Assembly (NCBI GenBank): GCA_035456205.1
Contig: DATIDQ010000090.1
Span: 1-50,290, forward strand
Reading direction: 5' to 3'
Length of the DNA stretch: 50,290 nt
From: UBA7239 sp035456205
GTDB taxonomy: Bacteria > Pseudomonadota > Gammaproteobacteria > Pseudomonadales > UBA7239
Position 1 is the first letter of the stretch, and each line of letters starts with the position of its first letter. The translations under genes were made by a program, and so were the position numbers. This document shows positions 17,704 through 25,861 of this stretch, piece by piece. The notes below the pieces were generated by a model that saw only the letters and a program-made list of their open reading frames with translations, was not told the origin of the DNA and ran no database searches.

Positions 17704-18666
17704 ATGTTCAAAATATTAGCCGATATTTTTGGTATAACAGATAAGCAGCAGGACGCTGCCATTCCTGATTCTGTCATCAAAGCAGCGATCGAGCGTACAC
17801 TGGATGGTACCGATCCGCGTATGCGCATTCTCCCGGCTTATACAAAAACCTTGCACGCCCCTGTCCTGCATGCAATCCACCATGTCATTGCCATGGTGGA
17901 TGCATTACCTGTTGCTGTGCAGGCGACGAAAGAAGCATACGAACAAAACATTGTGTTAGGCACTGTATTTACATCCGCTGCACGCATGAATGATATTCTG
18001 GCCAAAGACAATCGCCTGTGTGAATATCTGGCGACAACATCATTAAAGCCCGATAAAACCGTGGGCTTGCTGACACTGGAGCGACACGAAAAAACCGGCT
18101 TCGGTTACGCGCTGGTCGATGAAAAACTGATGAATGACGTGCAGCAGACCACTGTCAGTTTTGATGATCATCATTTACTGGATTTGTCTTCCAGCGAAGA
18201 GGAAACACGCCGTTTATTGAAGCATCGCGCATTTGATTATTTACTATCTATTGCGCTGGCACATGTCAGCGAACAACGCGATGAACGTGAAAAACTCACC
18301 CAGCAACGCACCTTGTTACGTGTAAAACTGGATATTCTGCAAAAAGGCGGCAGCGGTTTTTCCCACAATACGGGGCAGCAAGATCACACAGCCTTGCAAA
18401 CACATTTCGACGAAATCGAAACCCAGCTCCACGCATTAGGGCCGGTAGAAGAGGTGCTGCAAAATAATCTGGCGATTGTCGCTTCCGTTCTCAACGAAGC
18501 TGAAAAACATTTCTGGGGCGAAGAAAAACACCTGCGAATTGATCAACGCTTCACACTGCATAGCGATGCAGATGCCAGCGTTCCAATCACTACATTCCAT
18601 GATGTGTGCGACAGCAACGGACGCCGCATCACGTTGCTGCTGCTGAGTATTACGACAAATCAATAA
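17704..18666 (+). CDS. hypothetical cytoplasmic protein, helical
   Basis: A 320-residue protein I do not recognise. It has no signal peptide or membrane span. The N-terminus MFKILADIFGITDKQQ is followed by a helical region (about 20-110), a likely small mixed domain with TVGLLTLERHEKTGFGYALVDEKLMNDVQQTTVSF, and a helical stretch with coiled-coil character at about 180-270 (HVSEQRDEREKLTQQRTLLRVKLDILQKGG and later LHALGPVEEVLQNNLAIVASVLNEAEKHF). The C-terminus is beta-like and short. It follows the DUF2846-type gene. Its end overlaps the end of the opposite gene by seven bases. Confidence 0.78.
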   Translation: MFKILADIFGITDKQQDAAIPDSVIKAAIERTLDGTDPRMRILPAYTKTLHAPVLHAIHHVIAMVDALPVAVQATKEAYEQNIVLGTVFTSAARMNDILAKDNRLCEYLATTSLKPDKTVGLLTLERHEKTGFGYALVDEKLMNDVQQTTVSFDDHHLLDLSSSEEETRRLLKHRAFDYLLSIALAHVSEQRDEREKLTQQRTLLRVKLDILQKGGSGFSHNTGQQDHTALQTHFDEIETQLHALGPVEEVLQNNLAIVASVLNEAEKHFWGEEKHLRIDQRFTLHSDADASVPITTFHDVCDSNGRRITLLLLSITTNQ

Positions 18667-19409
18667 CCGACTGGTGGATCCGTGGGGATGTACACCACAT
18701 TGCCGCTCTCGTAGCCTCGTTTATACCAGGTATCCGAGCAGCGATAGTAAGCCACGTCGTTAACTTCCGTAACGGCCTCGATCGAGCAGGCATCTTCAGT
18801 GAGATAACCCGGATCGCCCACCGTATTCACGAAGCCAACGTAATCATCGGCCCTGGCCTGCGCTACTGCCGCGACAACAGCACCGACCACGGCAGCAGGG
18901 ATCACCGGTTTTTCATCTCCATTATCATCATCGTTGTCGCGCCAGCGGTTATCCCAATCACCCCGATCCTTGTCTTTATTCTGCTCATTGAACTGCTTTC
19001 TGTAGGCGGCCATTTCCTGGGCAGTCACTGGTGCGGCAGGAATCCGGCCAGCCTGCACACCACCAGCGCCCTGGGCTGAACCCACCCCACCGGCAGACTG
19101 GGCATCACGAGGCTGGCCGATATCCCCTGCATTTCTGGTGGTGCGGGGATTATTAATATCACCAGCATTTCTGGCTGTACGAGGTTGACCTGCATCGCCC
19201 CCCTGACGTTTGGCGGCGGCGGACCGAATCACGGGATGCGATGTAATACTGCCGCCGCTAGCGGGGCTGCTGCGCGAAAACCCACCGCCACCACCGCGAC
19301 CACCTCGCGCCTCTGCCGTGTGAGATGCAAGCACTAACAACACGCTCATCACCCCGGCCAATAAAAAAACCACTGAATTTTTGCCAGTTTTTTTTGTGGA
19401 GAGAATCAT
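18660..19409 (-). CDS. exported Gly/Arg-rich protein with NAGDI repeats
   Basis: A 249-residue secreted protein. The signal peptide probably ends after HTAEA. It is followed by RGGRGGGGGFSRSS, then three imperfect repeats of about 13 residues around TARNAGDINNPR, TTRNAGDIGQPR and AQSAGGVGSAQG, and a charged Asp/Arg/Asn stretch. An Ala/Val-rich segment of about 18 residues (PAAVVGAVVAAVAQARA) may be helical. The C-terminal domain contains two cysteines (DACSIEAV and YYRCSDTWYKRGYESG) and ends in a Tyr/Pro-rich stretch, like C-terminal domains of exported proteins found with DUF2092 genes. The family is not certain. The start overlaps the stop of the DUF2092 gene (ATGA), which suggests that they act together in the periplasm. 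Confidence 0.78.
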   Translation of the reverse strand: MILSTKKTGKNSVVFLLAGVMSVLLVLASHTAEARGGRGGGGGFSRSSPASGGSITSHPVIRSAAAKRQGGDAGQPRTARNAGDINNPRTTRNAGDIGQPRDAQSAGGVGSAQGAGGVQAGRIPAAPVTAQEMAAYRKQFNEQNKDKDRGDWDNRWRDNDDDNGDEKPVIPAAVVGAVVAAVAQARADDYVGFVNTVGDPGYLTEDACSIEAVTEVNDVAYYRCSDTWYKRGYESGNVVYIPTDPPVGY

Positions 19410-20218
19410 TGGGCAACTCCTTCTGTAGCGGTTTCCTGCATTGCCGGTGTCTGGCGCACAGGTGCAAGGAAGGGGATCTGTTCAGCGCCTTTCGGTGGAG
19501 TCCATACAAATGATTCCGGCTTGAATACCGGCGCAAGATTCCAGTCAACAAACTCTGCGCGAAACTGAGGCTGCCCGCGCGCATGTTTGTACGTAATGAT
19601 AATTTTACGCGGCAATGATTGCTCGCCTGCTACTACCCACAGCTGCACGTCAACATCCGATAAGCTGACAACAATGTGATCCGCAGGTGTATCAGATAAA
19701 ACATCTTTCTCTACATAATGGGCAGACAGCACCAGTGAATCCAGCTCCTGCGGCAAAGTCGTCAGCAACAGGCGCGCCAGCGGTACAACCATCTGCAAAT
19801 CCTGCACCATGTACACCACTGTATTATCGACAGTACCAGGCTTTTCTACACGGGCATAAACATTGTCTTTCTCTTTGTAAGTCGTCAATGTTTTGCCATC
19901 AAACAGTGTCATATCCCGATCGCCATCACTGCGCGTGGCATCGATACGCAACTGCCCGGGTCTCTGCAAGGACACCTGATGTTTGTTGCGGAATGTGATG
20001 CTCTGTCCATCTTGCTGGATCGCATCATAATCATTGAAAATTGTTACGCTGTAACCCGGTGCTTGCGCTAACTGCCTGGCCATTTTTTGCAACACAGCCC
20101 TGGCATCAGGCACAGGCGGCTCCGTTGCCTCACCTGTACTTGCAGCTTGTCCGGTAACGGCACCCCCAACAAGAATCACGGCTGCCAGCCATTGTAAAAA
20201 TATCAGTTTACGCTTCAT
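19406..20218 (-). CDS. DUF2092-type periplasmic protein
   Basis: A 270-residue exported protein. AAGGGAG precedes the start at 20218. The signal peptide is cut near TGQAAS. The body (ARAVLQKMARQLAQAPGYSVTIFNDYDAIQQDGQSITFRNKHQVSLQRPGQLRIDATRSDGDRDMTLFDGKTLTTY, given here in parts only as a guide: LQKMARQLAQAPGYSV, RPGQLRIDATR, MTLFDGKTLTTY) matches the DUF2092 pattern. Such proteins are thought to have a LolA/LppX-like half-barrel fold that could hold a lipid or lipoprotein anchor; this is a family-level expectation and not seen directly. It is the first gene of a two-gene unit with the Gly/Arg-rich protein and has no visible partner upstream within 80 bases. Confidence 0.85.
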   Translation of the reverse strand: MKRKLIFLQWLAAVILVGGAVTGQAASTGEATEPPVPDARAVLQKMARQLAQAPGYSVTIFNDYDAIQQDGQSITFRNKHQVSLQRPGQLRIDATRSDGDRDMTLFDGKTLTTYKEKDNVYARVEKPGTVDNTVVYMVQDLQMVVPLARLLLTTLPQELDSLVLSAHYVEKDVLSDTPADHIVVSLSDVDVQLWVVAGEQSLPRKIIITYKHARGQPQFRAEFVDWNLAPVFKPESFVWTPPKGAEQIPFLAPVRQTPAMQETATEGVAQ

Positions 20219-20299
20219 CAGATACTCCCTTCTGTGGTTACCAGTATCAGTGTAATGCCAAAAGCTATTATTGCCTTGCGTGCAGCATTCGAATCCGCG

Positions 20300-21316
20300 T
20301 TACGGTTTCTTCGGCGGCACATCATCATCGGGCAGAATAAAAACCGCTTTCCCCGTTGGTGGTGGTGGCTTGTTATCTGTTGGCTCCAGTGACAGAGAGA
20401 GGCTGGATGCACTCAAGATAGCATCAATAGCACTGGTATCTGTTTTGCTGCTGGCCTCCGGCTTCACCTCGTCTTCGTCAAGTGCGCCACGCAACCACGC
20501 AGGCAGCGCATTTTCACCGTTGTCGACAGGGACGATAGCCAAATCAGTTTCCAGTTCCAGCGCGAACGCTTTTGCTTTCTCAAGATAGTTATTGGTAGCC
20601 GCCGTTGTTGCCACTTCATCTTCCGGTAAAAATGCCGTAAAGAAGCCACGAATTTCAGCGAGCTGGTCTTCCAGCAACATTGGCACCAGACTGGAATACA
20701 TATCCAGCAAGGTAATCGCATTCTTGGAAGAGTCTGAATCCGTAGCGTATTGCAAACGACTGGCAATCGCTTTGTTGAGAATATGAAAATCTTCGTAAAT
20801 GCTGATCAATCCATCAAAAGCAAACTGACCTTTCTTACCATTGTGTGTGAGAAAATATTGTGCGACCAGATACATGCCCGCCACACGAAATACGGTCTCT
20901 TCTTCCGAAGCCAGCGGCAAATGAAAACGCGCCATCGGACGCATGTACGCTGTTTTCGGACAGCCGCAAGTCGGAAAGATCAGGCCGAGCATGGAACTCA
21001 ACACGCGCTGCAGCGCGGTGGTCTGCACGACGGTCCGCTCTTCCGTAATCACTTCCAGTTTTACTTCATCGATCGAACGCGTGTCATGAAAGCGATCAAT
21101 AACACTGTGCAATTGCAACGCGAGCGGACAGTGCTTGTGTTCTTCCAGGCTCAGTGGGCAGTGTGAGCACTGCTTGAAAGCCAACTCCGTCCAGTTCGGA
21201 GGATCAACAACCGGATTGCTGATCAGTTCAAAATTTTTGGCATCCAGATTGAAGTCAAAAACTTCAGTGGTTTTATCATTCAATCCTATGCGGTAGGTGA
21301 TACAAATAGGTTCCAT
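20300..21316 (-). CDS. hypothetical protein with Cys/His metal-binding-like cluster
   Basis: A 338-residue cytoplasmic protein, possibly of the DUF6901 type (from memory, not certain). The N-terminal 50 residues form a beta-rich start (MEPICITYRIGLNDKTTEVFDFNLD). A Cys/His cluster follows at about 50-65 (KQCSHCPLSLEEHKHCPLAL), and a further FPTCGCPKT at about 115; together these could bind a metal or cluster. The middle is helical (about 130-260). The tail is Pro/Asp/Lys-rich and probably disordered. It lies 12 bases after the PqiA half gene on the same strand, so the two are very likely co-transcribed. No function is assigned. Confidence 0.78.
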   Translation of the reverse strand: MEPICITYRIGLNDKTTEVFDFNLDAKNFELISNPVVDPPNWTELAFKQCSHCPLSLEEHKHCPLALQLHSVIDRFHDTRSIDEVKLEVITEERTVVQTTALQRVLSSMLGLIFPTCGCPKTAYMRPMARFHLPLASEEETVFRVAGMYLVAQYFLTHNGKKGQFAFDGLISIYEDFHILNKAIASRLQYATDSDSSKNAITLLDMYSSLVPMLLEDQLAEIRGFFTAFLPEDEVATTAATNNYLEKAKAFALELETDLAIVPVDNGENALPAWLRGALDEDEVKPEASSKTDTSAIDAILSASSLSLSLEPTDNKPPPPTGKAVFILPDDDVPPKKP

Positions 21317-21328
21317 AACTACCCTGTT

Positions 21329-21997
21329 TTATTGTGAGGAGGTTGCTGCCGGGTATGATCGATTTATTTCATACACATGCCATAGTTCATGCTGATCAAT
21401 AATGGTATTCAGTAACAATATGCACAACATCATGCAAATAAAACCGTACAGCCCGACGGCGGGCAACAGGTGCGCCAGATCTTTCAGTTTTACAGCAGAG
21501 ACCAATATACCCATCACGAACACTTCAGGCATAGCCCACTCCTGCATCGTATGGTTGATACGCAATAACGTCGGCAGCCAACGCGAGTGACTCCTGATTT
21601 GCAGCATAAGGCTAACAGTGAACATCAGCCACAGGTTCAGTAGTGGCGCCACCACCGCCACCACCGCCACCATAGTAGCCACTTCCCAGAATCCACTATC
21701 GCCCAGCGACAGGATCGCTTGCCCCAGTGATACATCATGCCGCAAACCTGCTGCAGACAAACTCAGCAAGGGTAAACCCAGGGCCGGGCCAAACATGATC
21801 AGACCAATTGTGGACAGAACCAGCGCCTGAATGACACTATCTGGCGCGCCCTCCTTCAATACATGGCCGCATCTGGGGCAGGCCGATTTATCGCCTGCGG
21901 GCACCTCCACATCCTCCAACAACAAATCACATTCGGCACAGGCCGTCATATGCACGGGTGCGGGGTGTACCATATCGCCTTGTCGGGAATCGGTCAT
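21329..21997 (-). CDS. PqiA/LetA-type integral membrane protein, N-terminal-half type only
   Basis: A 222-residue membrane protein with a zinc ribbon (CAECDLLL at about residue 19, CPRCG at about 40) and four membrane spans (from about residue 55). ACAECDLLL...CPRCGHVL is the usual opening of the first PqiA domain, and FGPALGLPLLSLSAAG fits the first-domain pattern. The second-domain signature is absent here; it occurs in the protein at 4530-5162. Together the two total about 432 residues, close to a full LetA. I choose the start at 21997 (MTDSRQG); the longer frame adds 20 residues of uncertain status. No MCE gene is next to it. It precedes the Cys/His-cluster gene and is divergent from bioB. 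Confidence 0.88.
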   Translation of the reverse strand: MTDSRQGDMVHPAPVHMTACAECDLLLEDVEVPAGDKSACPRCGHVLKEGAPDSVIQALVLSTIGLIMFGPALGLPLLSLSAAGLRHDVSLGQAILSLGDSGFWEVATMVAVVAVVAPLLNLWLMFTVSLMLQIRSHSRWLPTLLRINHTMQEWAMPEVFVMGILVSAVKLKDLAHLLPAVGLYGFICMMLCILLLNTIIDQHELWHVYEINRSYPAATSSQ

Positions 21998-22076
21998 CGT
22001 CACGGAATTCAGGCTGAGTGTTGGCTCGATTGTATATGGCGGAACCCCGGCCAGCAAAAAAGCCTGTCAGGGAGAG

Positions 22077-22109
22077 TAGTCAACTTTATTTATCCCGCTT
22101 GGTTGACGA
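22077..22109. promoter_or_regulatory. candidate BirA operator upstream of bioB
   Basis: Two half-sites, TAGTCAACT (22077-22085) and GGTTGACGA (22101-22109), form an inverted repeat with 15 bases between them. The core GTCAAC/GTTGAC is a perfect 6-bp match. The bacterial BirA box is described as TTGTAAACC and GGTTTACAA (with C/G variants at the central position) separated by about 14-16 bases, so half-site sequence and spacing both fit. The right half overlaps the -35 element of the bioB promoter, which would let biotinoyl-AMP-bound BirA block transcription. Confidence 0.72.
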
Positions 22110-22130
22110 TGGGACTGTGGCGACTATCAT
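22103..22130 (+). promoter_or_regulatory. sigma70-type promoter of the biotin operon
   Basis: TTGACG (22103-22108) and TATCAT (22125-22130) separated by 16 bases. The -10 element ends 30 bases before the bioB start codon, a normal distance. The -35 element lies inside the right half of the BirA-like operator. Confidence 0.6.
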
Positions 22131-22160
22131 GCCCACATTCTATCCACCCGACTCTTCCCT

Positions 22161-23174
22161 ATGACCAAGACCCACCAAGCTACCCGCTATGACTGGAGCC
22201 GCGCCGAGATAGTCGCGCTGTTCCAGCTGCCCTTCAACGATCTGCTGTTCCGCGCCCAACAGGTACACCGTGAACATTTTGATCCGAACCAGGTACAGGT
22301 CAGCACGCTGCTGTCGATCAAGACTGGCGCCTGTCCGGAAGACTGCAAATACTGCCCGCAGAGCGGCCACTACAACACCGGTCTGGAAAAAGAAAAACTG
22401 CTGGAAGTGGAAAAAGTGATAGAAGAAGCGCGTGCGGCAAAAGCCAATGGTTCATCACGCTTTTGCATGGGTGCAGCGTGGCGTTCACCGGCTGAAAAAG
22501 ATATGCCTTACGTGCTGCATATGGTGCGCGAAGTAAAAGCGTTAGGCATGGAAACCTGCATGACGCTCGGCATGCTGGATGGCGACAAATCAAAACGCCT
22601 CGCCGAAGCCGGTCTCGATTACTACAACCACAATCTCGACACCTCGCCGGAATATTATGGCGAAATCATCACCACACGCACCTATGCAGACCGTCTGGAA
22701 ACGCTGGAAAATGTTCGGAATGCCGGCATGAAAGTGTGCAGTGGTGGCATTGTCGGCATGGGTGAAACCCAGAATGATCGCGCCGGTTTACTGCAACAAC
22801 TGGCCAATCTCAATCCACACCCAGATTCGGTTCCCATCAACAATCTGGTGAAAGTAGAAGGTACGCCACTGGAAAACGAAGCGGAACTCGACCCGTTTGA
22901 TTTTCTACGCACCATTGCGGTAGCGCGCATCCTGATGCCTCAATCCTATGTGCGTTTATCTGCTGGCCGTGAAACCATGAATGAGCAGATGCAGGCGCTG
23001 GCATTTATGGCTGGTGCAAATTCTATTTTTTATGGCGAAAAATTACTGACCACACCAAACCCCGCTGCGCATAAAGATCAGCAGTTGTTTGCAAAACTGG
23101 GCATTAACCAGATGCATCGAGAAGATATTCCAGCGCAGGTAGAACACAAGCTGTTCTATAACGCATGTGCGTAA
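22161..23174 (+). CDS. bioB: biotin synthase
   Basis: A 337-residue radical SAM enzyme that inserts sulfur into dethiobiotin, the last step of biotin synthesis. The radical SAM cluster motif CPEDCKYC lies at about residues 58-65 (GACPEDCKYCPQSGHY). Other hallmark blocks are SRFCMGAAWRSP, YYNHNLDTSPEYY, CSGGIVGMGE and NNLVKVEGTPL, and the Arg of VRLSAGRE that binds the [2Fe-2S] cluster. Length is normal. It is the first gene of the operon bioB-bioF-bioHC-VanZ-like-bioD. No strong ribosome binding site precedes the ATG. bioA is not in this window. A BirA-type operator covers its promoter. Confidence 0.98.
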   Translation: MTKTHQATRYDWSRAEIVALFQLPFNDLLFRAQQVHREHFDPNQVQVSTLLSIKTGACPEDCKYCPQSGHYNTGLEKEKLLEVEKVIEEARAAKANGSSRFCMGAAWRSPAEKDMPYVLHMVREVKALGMETCMTLGMLDGDKSKRLAEAGLDYYNHNLDTSPEYYGEIITTRTYADRLETLENVRNAGMKVCSGGIVGMGETQNDRAGLLQQLANLNPHPDSVPINNLVKVEGTPLENEAELDPFDFLRTIAVARILMPQSYVRLSAGRETMNEQMQALAFMAGANSIFYGEKLLTTPNPAAHKDQQLFAKLGINQMHREDIPAQVEHKLFYNACA

Positions 23175-24320
23175 ATGAGCACTCTCTGGCAACAACACTG
23201 GCAACAGCAGCTGGCTGAACGCAAACAACAACATTTGTTGCGCAGTGTGCGCATGTTTGATGACAAAGCTTACCGGTCATTTATCAACAATGATTATCTT
23301 GGGCTTGCCAATCATCACGCACTAAAAAAAGCACTGGTCGACTCTGCAGAAAAATATGGCGCAGGCAGCGGCGCTTCGCATTTGCTCGGCGGGCATTCAC
23401 GCGCACATCAACAGCTGGAAGAAGAACTGGCCGCATTTACCGGGCGTGATCGCGCGTTATTATTTTCCACCGGCTATATGGCCAATCTCGGTGTCATGAC
23501 AGCACTGCTGGGCAAGGGCGATTGCATACTGCAAGATAAACTCAATCATGCGTCGCTGATCGATGGCGGCCTGGCATCTGGCGCAGATTTCCGCCGCTAT
23601 TTGCACGCCGACGCCAGCAGCCTTGGAAAACATTTATTGCGCACAGCTGGTAAAAAAACACTGGTGGCAACGGATGGGGTCTTCAGCATGGATGGCGACA
23701 TCGCACCGCTACCCGCACTCGCAACACTGTGCAAAAAACACGATGCATTATTGATGGTGGATGATGCGCACGGTTTTGGTGTGCTGGGAAAAACCGGCGC
23801 TGGTAGCTGCGAACATTTTTCACTCACACAAAAAGATGTGCCGGTATTGATGGGAACCTTCGGCAAGGCACTGGGTAGCTTCGGTGCGTTTGTTGCCGGT
23901 TCGCATGACATGATAGATATGCTGATCCAGTTTGCCCGTACTTTTGTCTACACTACCGCAATACCTCCTGCACAAGCCGCAGCGACATCAGCGGCATTGC
24001 GTTTGCTCAATACAGAAAACTGGCGTCGTGAAAAGCTGCAATCCAATATTGATTTTTTTCGCCAGCAAGCACAGCAGCACTCGCTACCATTAATGGATTC
24101 ACCCACTGCGATACAGCCTTTGCTAATTGGCAGCAGCGCGAAGGTTTTACGTATTGATGAGCAATTGCGCACCCATGGATTTCTTGTTGGTGCTGTACGG
24201 CCACCTACCGTAGCAGAAGGTGCTGCACGATTGCGCATTACGCTCTCTGCAACACATGATGAAAAAAATATCACACAATTACTGGATACTATTGCAGAAA
24301 CCTTGCAGGCACTTGCGTGA
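23175..24320 (+). CDS. bioF: 8-amino-7-oxononanoate synthase
   Basis: A 381-residue PLP enzyme that condenses pimeloyl-ACP and alanine to KAPA. The start codon follows the bioB stop directly (TAAATG), so translation is coupled. The PLP lysine is in GTFGKALGSFGAF. Further family marks are NNDYLGLANH, GAGSGASHLLGGHS, STGYMANLG, DKLNHASLIDG and VDDAHGFGVLG. Full length. The last bases overlap the GTG start of bioHC. Confidence 0.98.
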   Translation: MSTLWQQHWQQQLAERKQQHLLRSVRMFDDKAYRSFINNDYLGLANHHALKKALVDSAEKYGAGSGASHLLGGHSRAHQQLEEELAAFTGRDRALLFSTGYMANLGVMTALLGKGDCILQDKLNHASLIDGGLASGADFRRYLHADASSLGKHLLRTAGKKTLVATDGVFSMDGDIAPLPALATLCKKHDALLMVDDAHGFGVLGKTGAGSCEHFSLTQKDVPVLMGTFGKALGSFGAFVAGSHDMIDMLIQFARTFVYTTAIPPAQAAATSAALRLLNTENWRREKLQSNIDFFRQQAQQHSLPLMDSPTAIQPLLIGSSAKVLRIDEQLRTHGFLVGAVRPPTVAEGAARLRITLSATHDEKNITQLLDTIAETLQALA

Positions 24321-25861
24321 ACCATTATCCACTTATCCTTTTACACGGCTGGGGCTTCAGTAGCCAACTCTGGCAGCCACTGATAAAAACATTGCACACT
24401 CAAGGCTTCAATTCTGTTTACCCGATTGATCTGCCAGGGTTCGGCTCTGCATTCCATGAGCCTTGTGGTTCACTTGAGCAAGTGCTGGATAGTATTGTCG
24501 AGCAACTACCAGAAAAATCGGTGTTATGTGGCTGGTCATTGGGTGGCATGCTGGCGATACAGATTGCCGCGCGTTACCCCGGAAAAATTGCAGCGGTCAT
24601 TACTGTCGGCAGCAACCTGCATTTCACCAATCATAATGATTGGCCTGGCATGCCTGCAGCAGACTACGAACAATTCTGCCAACGCTTTTCTATCCAGCCA
24701 CAAAAAACCTGGCAGCGTTTTCTGGCATTGCAAACACGTGGCGACACCAATGCTGCAAAATCAGAATCCGTGCTGGAACTGCTGGCAGATTATTCTGCTA
24801 TTGAACCTACCACAGCAGAAAAAATGTTAGGGTTGCTGGGCAAGATCGATAACCGTCATGCATTTACAACACTGGCAATACCTGGACTGCATGTTCTAGC
24901 GGAAAACGACGCCATTACACCTGTCGCCATTGCGCCATTATTTGAAAACATCAACACTAACCAGCAGATAAAAATACTATCTGGAAGCAGCCACGCAATA
25001 CCGGTATCACGCACAGCACAATTAGCAGACCTCATCACAGATTTCTTGCTAAAGAAAAAACAGGTTGATAAAGAATCCTCCGAGCCAGAATATATCGTAG
25101 AAAAATCACGTATTGCTGATTCTTTTTCCCGCGCTGCCAGCAGTTACGACAATGCGGCACAGCTGCAGCGCAATATCGGTTCTGCCTTGCTTTCAGCATT
25201 GCCGGACAATATGGCAGGAACTGTTATTGATATAGGGTGCGGCACCGGTTTTATCAGCCGGGAATTATTAAAAAAATATGGTCGCGATACCAATGTCATC
25301 GCACTGGACTTTTCATCTGGCATGCTGCAAAGCATCATGAAAAACCAGACTGATATTGTGTGTGTGCGAGCTGATATGGAACAGATGCCATTTGCAACCC
25401 GGACCGCCGACTGGCTGATCTCGAATCTCGCACTCCAGTGGGCAAATGCCCCCCTTCAATGTTTCCAGCAATGGAGACATATACTAAAACCGGATGGAGA
25501 ATTGTTTTTCGCTACTTTTTTACCGGGAACACTGCGGGAGCTAGAGCAAAGCTGGCGAGAAGTTGATGATGCGATTCACGTCAACCGTTTTATAGACCAC
25601 GGCATTTTGTTGGATGCGCTGCACGCAGCAGAATTTTTACACGTTGAAAGTGTCACCGCCACGCACACGGTTTATTACCCTGAAGTCAGCGCTCTGGCAC
25701 GCGAACTGAAAGCTATTGGGGCGCACAATATGAATAAAGGGCAGGCCACAGGGATGACCGGCAAACAACGCTGGAAAAAAATGCAGGCAACGTATGAATT
25801 GTTGCGCAGCGAACGTGGATTACCTGCCACCTACGAGGTGCTGTATGTCTCTGCTCGCTAA
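24317..25861 (+). CDS. bioHC: BioH-BioC fusion: pimeloyl-ACP methyl ester esterase plus malonyl-ACP O-methyltransferase
   Basis: A 514-residue two-domain protein holding the first and last steps of pimeloyl-ACP synthesis. Residues 1-245 are BioH: HGWGFSS for the oxyanion region, nucleophile Ser74 in CGWSLGG, Asp198 in LAENDAI and His226 in SSHAIPV. A charged linker (about 246-262) leads to BioC: RIADSFSRAASSYDNAAQLQ, the SAM loop VIDIGCGTGF (about 303-312), and LISNLALQWANAP. BioC methylates malonyl-ACP to start the synthesis and BioH removes the methyl group at the end. The GTG start at 24317 overlaps the bioF stop. Bifunctional BioHC proteins are known from some gammaproteobacteria such as Saccharophagus and Teredinibacter. 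The stop overlaps the VanZ-like gene by 17 bases. Confidence 0.96.
   Translation: MNHYPLILLHGWGFSSQLWQPLIKTLHTQGFNSVYPIDLPGFGSAFHEPCGSLEQVLDSIVEQLPEKSVLCGWSLGGMLAIQIAARYPGKIAAVITVGSNLHFTNHNDWPGMPAADYEQFCQRFSIQPQKTWQRFLALQTRGDTNAAKSESVLELLADYSAIEPTTAEKMLGLLGKIDNRHAFTTLAIPGLHVLAENDAITPVAIAPLFENINTNQQIKILSGSSHAIPVSRTAQLADLITDFLLKKKQVDKESSEPEYIVEKSRIADSFSRAASSYDNAAQLQRNIGSALLSALPDNMAGTVIDIGCGTGFISRELLKKYGRDTNVIALDFSSGMLQSIMKNQTDIVCVRADMEQMPFATRTADWLISNLALQWANAPLQCFQQWRHILKPDGELFFATFLPGTLRELEQSWREVDDAIHVNRFIDHGILLDALHAAEFLHVESVTATHTVYYPEVSALARELKAIGAHNMNKGQATGMTGKQRWKKMQATYELLRSERGLPATYEVLYVSAR

Noticed and set aside
18920..19210. Direct DNA repeat or CRISPR-like array in the Gly/Arg-rich gene
   Set aside because: The repeats are imperfect, protein-level NAGDI units of about 13 codons; there are no spacers of fixed length.
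24317..25861. BioH-BioC fusion as an assembly artefact
   Set aside because: The frame is continuous with a plausible linker, and such fusions are known in related bacteria.
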